Shown: positions 32,932 through 40,835 of the stretch, one piece after another | How the letters are laid out: each line of letters begins with the position of its first letter | How positions within the stretch are numbered: the first letter of the stretch is position 1 | DNA from: Halorubrum kocurii JCM 14978 | Lineage (GTDB): Archaea > Halobacteriota > Halobacteria > Halobacteriales > Haloferacaceae | Reading direction: 5' to 3' | Assembly: GCF_000337355.1 (NCBI RefSeq) | Contig: NZ_AOJH01000043.1 | Location: forward strand, 31,282-95,281 | Length of the DNA stretch: 64,000 bases | The notes under the pieces: generated by a model | The model's database searches: none | What the model was told of the DNA's origin: nothing | The model's input: the letters and a program-made list of their open reading frames with translations, nothing else | Position numbers and translations under genes: made by a program

Positions 32932-34106
32932 CCGGGATCACGGAGATCGGAAACGGGCGGGTCGTCACGCCCTCGGGCGTCCTCGAGGGCGGGCGCGTCG
33001 TGATCGCGGGCGACCGAATCGTCCGGGTCGATCGGCGGTCCGCGGGCGACTCCGCGAGGGCGACGACCGTCGACGCCGACGGTCGGGTCGTGATGCCCGG
33101 CATCGTCGACCTCCACGGCGACGACATCGAACACCACCGCTCTCCCCGGGCCGGCGCCAGCGTCGACACCCGGACCGCCCTCACGGCGGCCGACCGCGCC
33201 AACGTCCTCCACGGGATCACGACCAAGTTCCACGCCGTCGCGTTCGAGGAGTCGCCGGACGACGGGCGGACGCTCCGGACCGCGGAGGCGGTCGCCGCCG
33301 AGATCAGCCGGGCGGAGTACACCCTCGGCGACAACCGCCTGCACGCCAGGTGCGAGCTGGCGGGCGAGAGCGCCGACGCCGTCGAAGGCGTCATCGACCG
33401 GTTCGGGATCGACCTCCTCTCGGTGATGCACCACGCTCCCGGCGACGGGCAGTACGACGACGCCGAGTTCGAGCGCCACTACGTCGAGGACCGGAACTGG
33501 CCGGCGGAGAGCGTCGACGACGTGATCGAGACCCGGCGGTCGTTAGACCCGGCCGACCGCGACGACCGCATCCGCCGGATCGCCGGGCTCGCGCGGCGCG
33601 CCGGCGTGCCGCTGGCGTCCCACGACGACGAGTCCGCGCGCGACGTGGACCGGATGGCCGACCACGGCACCGACATCAGCGAGTACCCGCTCACGCGCGG
33701 CGCAGCGCGGCGCGCGACCGACCTCGGGCTCGCCACCGTGATGGGCGCCCCGAACCTGGTCCGCGGCGGGAGCCTCTGGGACAACCTCGGCGCGCGCGAC
33801 GCGATCGACGACGGACTCGTCGACGTGCTGTGCGCCGACTACCACCCGCCCTCGCTGCTCGCGGCGCCGTTCGTCGACACCGGCGAATCGCTGTCGACGC
33901 GCGTGAACCGCGTCACTCGCAACCCGGCGGCGGCCGCCGGGCTCGACGACAGGGGCCGGATCGCCGAGGGTGCGCGAGCGGACCTCATCGTGGTCGATCC
34001 CAGCGAGACGCCGACCGTCGACCGCGCGTTCGTCGCCGGTACGGAGGCCGTCCGAACCGACCGCACCGCGACGACCGAACGGCGAACGCCGCCGGCCGGG
34101 TCGTGA
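32928..34106 (+). CDS. phnM: PhnM: ribose 1-methylphosphonate 5-triphosphate diphosphatase-type amidohydrolase
   Basis: Member of the PhnM amidohydrolase family, 392 aa, which in the C-P lyase pathway removes pyrophosphate from ribose 1-phosphonate 5-triphosphate. Family marks: VVMPGIVDLHGDDIEHHRSPR, TALTAADRANVLHGITTKFH, SVMHHAPGDGQYDD and VMGAPNLVRGGSLWDN, with metal His/Asp residues retained (LASHDDES and DYHPPS). The core lyase genes phnGHIJK and phosphonate transporter genes are not in the window, so either they lie elsewhere or this copy has another use. Translation appears coupled to a 37-codon leader ORF. Confidence 0.88.
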   Translation: MTGITEIGNGRVVTPSGVLEGGRVVIAGDRIVRVDRRSAGDSARATTVDADGRVVMPGIVDLHGDDIEHHRSPRAGASVDTRTALTAADRANVLHGITTKFHAVAFEESPDDGRTLRTAEAVAAEISRAEYTLGDNRLHARCELAGESADAVEGVIDRFGIDLLSVMHHAPGDGQYDDAEFERHYVEDRNWPAESVDDVIETRRSLDPADRDDRIRRIAGLARRAGVPLASHDDESARDVDRMADHGTDISEYPLTRGAARRATDLGLATVMGAPNLVRGGSLWDNLGARDAIDDGLVDVLCADYHPPSLLAAPFVDTGESLSTRVNRVTRNPAAAAGLDDRGRIAEGARADLIVVDPSETPTVDRAFVAGTEAVRTDRTATTERRTPPAGS

Positions 34107-34580
34107 GCGTGGGGTCGACCGAGTCGTGAGCATGGGGTCGACCCGGTCGCGAGCGCGCCGCCCCGCCGCCGCTACCGAGTCGGGCCGGCGCCGACGCTCT
34201 CGGTCTGCCTGCGGAACGACCGAATCGCGGACCCGAAAAGGGGAGGGGGAGCACGAAGTGCGAGGACCGGTACCACAGCGGAGGCGGGCCGCCCGGGGTC
34301 ATGGACGTTCACGTCCGACTGCGGTACGACTCTCGATTAAACTCGGGAGGACTTTGCTATATAACATCTAAAACCGATATGGTATAATTATCAGACCTGA
34401 CATGAATGTCGCGAGCTCCGACGGGTCGGGCGTCGCCGGCTCACGACCGGTTCTTTCACGCAGACAGGTCCGAAATTACTGGTTTGAGACGTGAAAACCG
34501 GAGGAATCCTCCGCTATCTCTCAGCCAAATCGACACTGTTTATAAAATGGAGGCGTTGACTACGGCAAGGCACACATCTC
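34107..34580. other. Gene-free region with AT-rich patches and a palindrome
   Basis: No gene is supported here. 34352-34400 is AT-rich (for example CTATATAACATC and GGTATAATTATC) and may hold a promoter. CGGAGGA/TCCTCCG, 7-bp arms around one base, lies at 34499-34513, about 26 bp upstream of the TATA box of the HalOD1 gene, so it is a candidate operator. Confidence 0.5.
34539..34547 (+). promoter_or_regulatory. TATA box of HalOD1 gene
   Basis: TTTATAAAA is centred about 38 bp upstream of the ATG at 34581; a palindromic CGGAGGAATCCTCCG lies 26 bp further upstream, where an archaeal activator or BRE-adjacent factor could bind. Confidence 0.55.
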
Positions 34581-34880
34581 ATGACCAGTTCCGATGCAGA
34601 ACGTCGACAGCCGTCAGCCGCGACCCGCGGGTCGCCGGTCACTCGAGTTCCGATGGGCGACGAGACCTCTGCGACAGTCGCGGTCGTGCGCGCCGTCGCC
34701 GAGGCCGAGGGCGCGTCGCCGGGTGATCTCCCCTTGTTGAGCGACGTGATCGATCCCGAGGCGTTCGACGCGCTGTTCGACGACGACCGCGCCGGTCGGT
34801 CCGGCGTCCGCTTCTCGTTCGACTACTGCGGCTACGTCGCCACCGTCACCGACGACGTCGTTGAGCTGGACGTTCGGTAA
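34581..34880 (+). CDS. HalOD1 output domain protein
   Basis: A 99-aa stand-alone HalOD1 domain. After a Ser/Arg-rich tail, VAVVRAVAEAEGASPGDLPL and LSDVIDPEAFDALF are the family's two helices, then VRFSFDYCGYVATVTDD is the beta hairpin. HalOD1 modules occur alone in many copies in haloarchaea or as outputs of response regulators; the biochemical role is unknown. An internal Met at residue 25 is an alternative start. No sensor kinase is adjacent. Confidence 0.85.
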   Translation: MTSSDAERRQPSAATRGSPVTRVPMGDETSATVAVVRAVAEAEGASPGDLPLLSDVIDPEAFDALFDDDRAGRSGVRFSFDYCGYVATVTDDVVELDVR

Positions 34881-35178
34881 CGCCCGAAGGGGCTTCTGCG
34901 TCCGTCGTTCCGCCCGTCACTCGGCGTTCGCGTCGTGGTGGACGGGCGCCGCCGGGTAGCCGGTCGGCGCCCGCTCGGTAGGTCGCTCCTAACGAATCTC
35001 GCGAGATCCGCGGCGCGTGTCTCTCGACGGGCGTCGACCGAAAGGTTCCGCATTACAATCAGTACCGGCGCCACAGGCAGGGCATGGTCCGACCTTATTT
35101 CGGAGCCCGCCACCGGAGCCGGGCAGCCGATCGCATCGCTGCGGCCGATCGCTCGCGGACGGTTCGGGGGACCGCGAC

Positions 35179-36363
35179 GTGTCCGTGAGCTCGTTCGATC
35201 AGGCGGTCGTCCTCGCGGCGGGCGAGGGGAGCCGCATCCGGCCGCTGACTCGGTACCAGCCGAAGCCGATGCTCCGCGTCGCGGGCCGGCCGATACTGGA
35301 GTACCCGCTCGACGCGCTGGACGCGTTCGGCGTCGAGGAGGTCGCGATGGTCGTCGGCCACGCGAAGACGCGGATCCAGAACCACTTCGGCGACGACTAC
35401 CGCGGCCTCGACCTCACCTACCTGACCCAACAGAGCCAGCTGGGCAGCGGTCACGCGCTTCAGGTCGCCGCGGGCCACGTGAGCGACGAGTTCCTCGTCG
35501 TCAACGGCGACAACGTCATCGACGAGGCGATGGTGCGCGGGACCGCGGAGCGGTACGCGGAGTCCGGCGCGACCGCCGCGCTGGCCGTGACCTCCGCGTC
35601 GGACGCGACCGAGTACGGCACGGTCGGCGTCCGCGACGGCCTCGTCGACCGGATCGACGAGAGCGACGACGGCGGGTCCGGGCGGGTGAACACCGGCGTG
35701 TACGCCTTCGACGAGTCGATATTCGACGCGCTGGACCGGACCGGGTTCGAGAGCGGCGAGCGGCCCCTCACCGCCGCGATCGACGAGCTTCGGGGGCCGG
35801 TGGTCGCCGCCGCCCCGAACGGCGTCTGGTTCGACTCCTCGTACCCGTGGGACCTGCTGGAGACCAACGAGACACTGCTGTACTCGCACCCGGACCTCGT
35901 CGCCGCGGACCGGCCCGTGGACGACTCCGCGCGGGTCCACGAGTCGGCGGTCATCGGCGACCACGTCCTCGTCGGTCCCGACTGCAAGGTCTCGGCCGGC
36001 GCGGTCGTCCGGAACGGGACGTGCCTCCACGCGAGCACCACCGTCGGCGAGAACGCCGTCCTGGAGGGGTCCATCGTCGGTCCCGACGCCCGGATCGGCG
36101 CGGGCGCGGTCCTGCGGGACACGATCGTCGGCGGCGGCGCGACGATCGGCGACGGCACGGTCTCGCCCGGCCGGTCCGCGACGCTCGTGCTGGACGGCGT
36201 CGAGTACACCGACCGTCGGCTCGGCGGCATCGTCGCCGACCGCGCGACGGTCGGGTCGAACGTCACGGTCACGCCCGGCTGTCGGGTCGGCCCGCGGGCG
36301 ACGGTGGGCTCCGGCGTCGCGCTCAGACACGACGTCCCCGAGGGCGCGGAGGTGATGGGCTGA
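35179..36363 (+). CDS. glmU: Bifunctional sugar-1-phosphate nucleotidylyltransferase/acetyltransferase (GlmU-like)
   Basis: Two domains in 394 aa: an N-terminal nucleotidyltransferase with LAAGEGSRIRPLTRYQPKPM, LGSGHAL and NGDN (metal Asp), and a C-terminal left-handed beta-helix of hexapeptide repeats from about residue 250 (AVIGDHVLVGPDCKVSAGAV onward). Archaeal enzymes of this type make UDP-GlcNAc or dTDP-glucose; coupling to glmS, whose ATG shares one base with this TGA, argues for glucosamine 1-phosphate. The GTG at 35179 is chosen because the preceding in-frame sequence is unlike protein; GTG at 35185 is the alternative. Confidence 0.87.
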   Translation: MSVSSFDQAVVLAAGEGSRIRPLTRYQPKPMLRVAGRPILEYPLDALDAFGVEEVAMVVGHAKTRIQNHFGDDYRGLDLTYLTQQSQLGSGHALQVAAGHVSDEFLVVNGDNVIDEAMVRGTAERYAESGATAALAVTSASDATEYGTVGVRDGLVDRIDESDDGGSGRVNTGVYAFDESIFDALDRTGFESGERPLTAAIDELRGPVVAAAPNGVWFDSSYPWDLLETNETLLYSHPDLVAADRPVDDSARVHESAVIGDHVLVGPDCKVSAGAVVRNGTCLHASTTVGENAVLEGSIVGPDARIGAGAVLRDTIVGGGATIGDGTVSPGRSATLVLDGVEYTDRRLGGIVADRATVGSNVTVTPGCRVGPRATVGSGVALRHDVPEGAEVMG

Positions 36364-38174
36364 TGTGCGGCATCACCGCCCGCGTCGGGACGGGGGACGC
36401 GGTCGACGAACTCCTCTCGGGGCTCCGCAACCTCGAGTACCGCGGCTACGACTCCGCCGGGGTCGCCACGGTCACGCCCGACGGGCTCGACGTCATCAAG
36501 CGCTCCGGCGAGATCGACGAGCTGTGCGAGGCCGTCGAGGCGACCGCGGTGCGCGGCGCGACCGGGATCGGCCACACCCGGTGGTCGACGCACGGTCCGC
36601 CGACGGACGCGAACGCGCACCCCCACACCGACTGTCTGGGGCAGGTCGCGGTCGTCCACAACGGGATCATCGACAACTACACCGAGCTCAAAGACGAGCT
36701 CTCGACCCACGATTTCACGAGCGACACGGACACCGAGGTCGTGCCGCACCTGATCGAGGAGCTCCTCTCGGCCGGCTACCCGCCGGAAGAGGCGTTCCGG
36801 CGCGCGGTCGACAGGATCTCCGGGAGCTACGCGATCGCCGCGGTCTTCGAGGGGAGCGACGCCGTGTACGGGACCCGGTCCGGCTCGCCGCTGGTCCTCG
36901 GTCGGTCCAGCGACCGCTGTTACCTCGCGAGCGACGTGCCGGCCTTCCTGGAGTACACCGACGAGGTGGTCTACCTCCAGGACGACGACGTCGTCGTGAT
37001 GGACCCGGACGGCTACGACATCACCGACACCGACGGCGTGGCCGTCCAGCGCGAGGTCGAGACTGTCGACTGGGACCCCGAGGACGCCGGAAAAGGGGGG
37101 TACGACCACTACATGCTCAAGGAGATCTACGAGCAGCCGACCGCGCTCCGGCAGGCGATCCGGGGGCGGAGCGACCCGCTCGAGGGCCGGGCCGAACTGG
37201 AGGAGCTCGCGGACGACGCCTTCGAGGGGATCGAGTCGGTCCACCTCGTCGCGATGGGCACGTCGTACCACGCGGCGCTGTACACGCAGGCGCTGCTCGC
37301 CGACCGGGGGATCCCCGCGCAGGCGTTCCTGTCGGGCGAGTACGGGTCGAACCCGCCGCCGACCGACGACCGCACGCTCGTGGTTGCGGTCACCCAGAGC
37401 GGGGAGACCGCCGACACGCTCTCCGCGATCCGGAGCGTGCAGGGGACGGGCGCGCACACGCTGGCGGTGACGAACGTCGTCGGCTCGACGGTCACCCGCG
37501 AGTGCGAGGACACCGTCTACATCCGCGCCGGCCCGGAGATCGGCGTTGCCGCGACCAAGTCGTTCTCCTCGCAGGTGGCGACGCTGGTCCTGTTGAGCGA
37601 GCGGCTGAGCCACGACATCGTCGGGGGGACCCCGCGGGCGACCGCGGACCTGCTGGAGGCGCTCTCGGTGCTGCCAGACGACGTCCAGCGCATCCTCGAC
37701 GAGTCGACGGCGGAGACCGTCGCGACCGAGTACCACGACAGCGACTCGTACTTCTTCATCGGCCGGGGGGTCGGGCACCCGGTGTCGTTGGAGGGGGCGC
37801 TGAAGTTCAAGGAGATAACCTACGACCACGCGGAGGGGTTCTCGGCGGCGGAGCTCAAGCACGGGCCGCTGGCGCTCGTCACCGAGGACACGCCGGTGTT
37901 CGCCGTGTTCACCGGACGCGACGACACGAAGACGCTCCACAACGTCAAGGAGATCCGCGCCCGCGGCGCGCCCGTCGTCGCGGTGGCCGCCGAGGGGACC
38001 GACCGGATCGAGGAGTACGCCGACCACGTGCTCGATATCCCGAACACCCACCCCGACGTGGCGGGCGTCCTCGCGAACGTCCAGCTCCAGCTCGTCTCGT
38101 ACCTCGCCGCGAACGAGCTCTCGCGGCCGATCGACAAGCCTCGGAACCTCGCGAAGAGCGTCACCGTCGAGTGA
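36363..38174 (+). CDS. glmS: Glutamine-fructose-6-phosphate aminotransferase (isomerizing)
   Basis: Makes glucosamine 6-phosphate from fructose 6-phosphate and glutamine, the first step to UDP-GlcNAc. At 603 aa it has family length. The glutaminase nucleophile is Cys2 in MCGI; NLEYRGYDSAG and HTRWSTHGPPTDANAHPH follow. Two SIS domains hold VAMGTSYHAAL, TQSGETADTL and the C-terminal RGVGHPVSLEGALKFKEITY with the fructose-6-phosphate Lys. Final NLAKSVTVE is the conserved tail. It is co-translated with glmU. Confidence 0.97.
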   Translation: MCGITARVGTGDAVDELLSGLRNLEYRGYDSAGVATVTPDGLDVIKRSGEIDELCEAVEATAVRGATGIGHTRWSTHGPPTDANAHPHTDCLGQVAVVHNGIIDNYTELKDELSTHDFTSDTDTEVVPHLIEELLSAGYPPEEAFRRAVDRISGSYAIAAVFEGSDAVYGTRSGSPLVLGRSSDRCYLASDVPAFLEYTDEVVYLQDDDVVVMDPDGYDITDTDGVAVQREVETVDWDPEDAGKGGYDHYMLKEIYEQPTALRQAIRGRSDPLEGRAELEELADDAFEGIESVHLVAMGTSYHAALYTQALLADRGIPAQAFLSGEYGSNPPPTDDRTLVVAVTQSGETADTLSAIRSVQGTGAHTLAVTNVVGSTVTRECEDTVYIRAGPEIGVAATKSFSSQVATLVLLSERLSHDIVGGTPRATADLLEALSVLPDDVQRILDESTAETVATEYHDSDSYFFIGRGVGHPVSLEGALKFKEITYDHAEGFSAAELKHGPLALVTEDTPVFAVFTGRDDTKTLHNVKEIRARGAPVVAVAAEGTDRIEEYADHVLDIPNTHPDVAGVLANVQLQLVSYLAANELSRPIDKPRNLAKSVTVE

Positions 38175-38359
38175 CGCGCCCCTCGCTTCCAGCAGTTTAA
38201 TACCCCTCGGCCGCGAACACGGTGTAGGGACGCCGGTCGCAACCGCAAACCAGCTTGTGTGCCAGCACCTGTGTTCTGCGACGTCCGGGGTCCCTCTCTT
38301 ACCCGCCGAGCGACAGCCACGTCGCTCGACACTCCGGACCGCTCGACGCACTCGCTCTC

Positions 38360-38401
38360 GACTTCGCCCGTACTCCCGCCGACTTCGCCCGTACTCCCGC
38401 C
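38360..38401. repeat. 21-bp tandem duplication
   Basis: GACTTCGCCCGTACTCCCGC plus C occurs twice in tandem at 38360-38380 and 38381-38401, about 50 bp upstream of the epimerase ATG. Perfect copies suggest a recent duplication in the promoter region. Confidence 0.85.
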
Positions 38402-38450
38402 CGAAAGGCACCGCCTACTAAACCGGGCGTCGGGCCAACCGGGAGCCATC

Positions 38451-39350
38451 ATGGATGCACAGCGGGTGCTCGTTACGGGAGGCGGCGGATTCATCGGCGG
38501 GGCGCTCGTCGACTCGCTCCGCGGTGACACCGAGGTCACCGTGCTCGACACGGATCCGGGGACCGACGTGCCGACCGACGTCCGGACGATCGAGGCCGAC
38601 GTCCGGGACCGAGAGGCCCTCGACGAGGCGGTCGCCGGGGTCGACGTGGTGTTCCACCAGGCCGCCCTCGTGAGCGTCGCCGACTCGGTGGCCCGACCGC
38701 TGGAGAGCCATTCCGTCAACGCGACCGGGACCCTTCGCGTGCTGGAGGCCGCCCGGGCGCACGACGCGCGCGTGGTCCTCGCGTCGAGCGCCGCGATCTA
38801 CGGCGATCCCGACGGCGTTCCCGTCGCGGAGACGGCGGCGCTCGACCCCACCTCGCCGTACGGGCTCCAGAAGCTCGCGAGCGACCACTACGCCCGGCTG
38901 TACCACGAGCTGTACGGCGTGGAGACCGTCGCGCTCCGGTACTTCAACGTGTACGGCCCCGGCCAGACCGGGGGGGACTACGCCGGCGTCATCGAGGCGT
39001 TCCTCGAACAGGCGCGCGCCGGCGACCCCCTGACGGTCCACGGCGACGGCGGGCAGACCCGGGACTTCGTCCACGTCGACGACGTGGTCCGGGCGAACCG
39101 GCTCGCGGCCGAGACCGACGCCGTGGGGGCCGGCTACAACGTCGGCACGGGCGAGTCGGTGACGATCGCCGAACTCGCCGAGCGCGTGCGGGCGGCCGTC
39201 GGGAGCGACTCGCCGATCGTCCACACCGACGCGCGCGAGGGGGACGTTCGGCACAGCAGGGCGGACATCTCCCGCGCGCGGGCCGACCTCGGCTACGAGC
39301 CGACCGTCGACCTCGCCGCGGGACTCGACACGCTCACCCGAGGGGCGTAG
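38451..39350 (+). CDS. NAD-dependent sugar-nucleotide epimerase/dehydratase (GalE-like)
   Basis: Extended short-chain dehydrogenase, 299 aa, acting on an NDP-sugar. The NAD-binding VLVTGGGGFIGGALVDSL opens the protein; the catalytic SSAAIYGDPDG and Tyr-x3-Lys in SPYGLQKLASDHY are present, followed by RYFNVYGPGQ and DFVHVDDVVRA. The UDP-glucose/GlcNAc 4-epimerase branch is likely, but dehydratases look alike. The ATG at 38451 is the natural start. It opens the glycan region downstream of the UDP-GlcNAc genes, making UDP-GlcNAc/GalNAc a plausible substrate. Confidence 0.9.
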   Translation: MDAQRVLVTGGGGFIGGALVDSLRGDTEVTVLDTDPGTDVPTDVRTIEADVRDREALDEAVAGVDVVFHQAALVSVADSVARPLESHSVNATGTLRVLEAARAHDARVVLASSAAIYGDPDGVPVAETAALDPTSPYGLQKLASDHYARLYHELYGVETVALRYFNVYGPGQTGGDYAGVIEAFLEQARAGDPLTVHGDGGQTRDFVHVDDVVRANRLAAETDAVGAGYNVGTGESVTIAELAERVRAAVGSDSPIVHTDAREGDVRHSRADISRARADLGYEPTVDLAAGLDTLTRGA

Positions 39351-39620
39351 GGCGACGACCGCCGCGGGGACTTAGCGAGTCCGTAACAATACCTCCGAGC
39401 GCGGTACGCCGGGACAGTGACACGCCGCGTCCGACCGGGACGGGCGATCGCCCCGATCATGAACCCACAGCTCGCTTCGACCCGACGACGGACGGCTCCA
39501 CGGGCCGACCGGTCGACCGGTCGCCCGGCCGATGGGCCGACCGGTCGAGGAACGGCAACTGAACGACGCGCGACCCGACGGTCCTCGCCGACTCGACCGC
39601 GGGTCCCGGCGCGATAGCGC

Positions 39621-40835
39621 ATGGCGGACGACTCCCCGCGCGTCGCCGTCGTCTCCCAGCACTACCCGCCCGACCGGTCCGGCAACGCCTCGCGGGTGAG
39701 CGACACCTGCGAGCACCTCGCCGAGGGCGACTGGGACGTCACGGTGTTGGCCCCGCCGCCGACGTTCCCGCACGGCCAGTTCTCCCGCTCCTGGACGCGC
39801 GAGACCACGGAGACGGTCGACGGCGTCACCGCGCACCGGCTCTGGGCGTGGCAGCCGGCGTCGGAGGACCCCGGCTTCCTCGCTCGGATGGCGTACTACC
39901 TCCTGTTCCCGCTGCACGCGCTCTGCTGGCTGCTCGTTCATCACCGCGAGTACGACGCGATCGTCACCTCCTCCCCGCCGATCTTCACCGGGCTGGCCGG
40001 GCTCCCCTTCGGCCTGCTGGCGGACACGCCGTGGGTCGTGGACGTCCGCGACCTCTGGATCGACGCCGCCGTCGGCCTCGGCTTCATCGACGAGGGGAGC
40101 GCGGTCGAGCGCGCGAGCAGGTGGTACGAGGCGCTCGTCCTCCGGACCGCGGACCGCGTCACCGTCACGACGAGGGTGCTCGGCGAGGACCTCGTCGACC
40201 GGTACGGGATCGACGAGGGGTCGGTCCGGCACCTGCCGAACGGGGTCGACACCGAGACGTTCCGACCGACTGAGGCGGACCGGGAGCCGACCATCGTCTA
40301 CGCCGGGAACGTCGGCCACGCGCAGGACCTGGACGCCTGCGTCCGCGCCATGTCGTCGGTCGAGACGCCGGACGCGACCCTCCGGATCGTCGGCGACGGC
40401 GACACGAGGGACCGGCTGGAGCGGCTGGTCGCCGAGGAGGGGCTGGGCGACCGCGTCGAGTTCACCGGGCTCGTGCCGCGGGAGCGGATCCCGGAGGTCC
40501 TCGACGGCGCGATGATCGGTGTCGCCCCGCTGAAACGCGACGACACGCTGGCGTACGCGGTGCCGACGAAGGCGTACGAGTACATGGCCTGCGAGCTCCC
40601 GGTCGTCGCCACCGGCGTCGGGGAGGTCGAGACGCTGATCGAGGAGTCGGGCGGCGGCCTGTTCGTCGACAACGACGCGGAGCGGCTCGCGGCCGCCTTC
40701 GACGACCTGCTGTCGGACCCGGAGCGGCGGGCCGCGCTCGGCGACAGCGGGCGGACGCACATGGTCGAGCGGTACGACCGCGGGGTCGTCGCTCGCGAAC
40801 TCGGCCGGGTCCTCGACGAGGTGGCCGGCCGATGA
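39621..40835 (+). CDS. Family 4 glycosyltransferase
   Basis: GT-B transferase of 404 aa. The N-terminal domain opens VAVVSQHYPPDRSGNASRV, has a hydrophobic patch (YYLLFPLHALCWLLV) that could touch the membrane, and DTPWVVDVRDLWID, the WbuB-like motif. The donor-binding part has IVYAGNVGHAQDLD and the E-x7-E segment YEYMACELPVVATGVGE. It probably adds a sugar to a lipid-linked glycan. Its TGA overlaps the heparinase-like gene's ATG. The region 39351-39620 before it is gene-free and has a perfect 16-bp palindrome, GACCGGTCGACCGGTC, at 39507-39522. Confidence 0.92.
   Translation: MADDSPRVAVVSQHYPPDRSGNASRVSDTCEHLAEGDWDVTVLAPPPTFPHGQFSRSWTRETTETVDGVTAHRLWAWQPASEDPGFLARMAYYLLFPLHALCWLLVHHREYDAIVTSSPPIFTGLAGLPFGLLADTPWVVDVRDLWIDAAVGLGFIDEGSAVERASRWYEALVLRTADRVTVTTRVLGEDLVDRYGIDEGSVRHLPNGVDTETFRPTEADREPTIVYAGNVGHAQDLDACVRAMSSVETPDATLRIVGDGDTRDRLERLVAEEGLGDRVEFTGLVPRERIPEVLDGAMIGVAPLKRDDTLAYAVPTKAYEYMACELPVVATGVGEVETLIEESGGGLFVDNDAERLAAAFDDLLSDPERRAALGDSGRTHMVERYDRGVVARELGRVLDEVAGR

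Noticed and set aside
34407..34726. ORF starting near 34407 upstream of the HalOD1 gene
   Set aside because: It overlaps the TATA box and the HalOD1 gene in another frame and shows no coding character.
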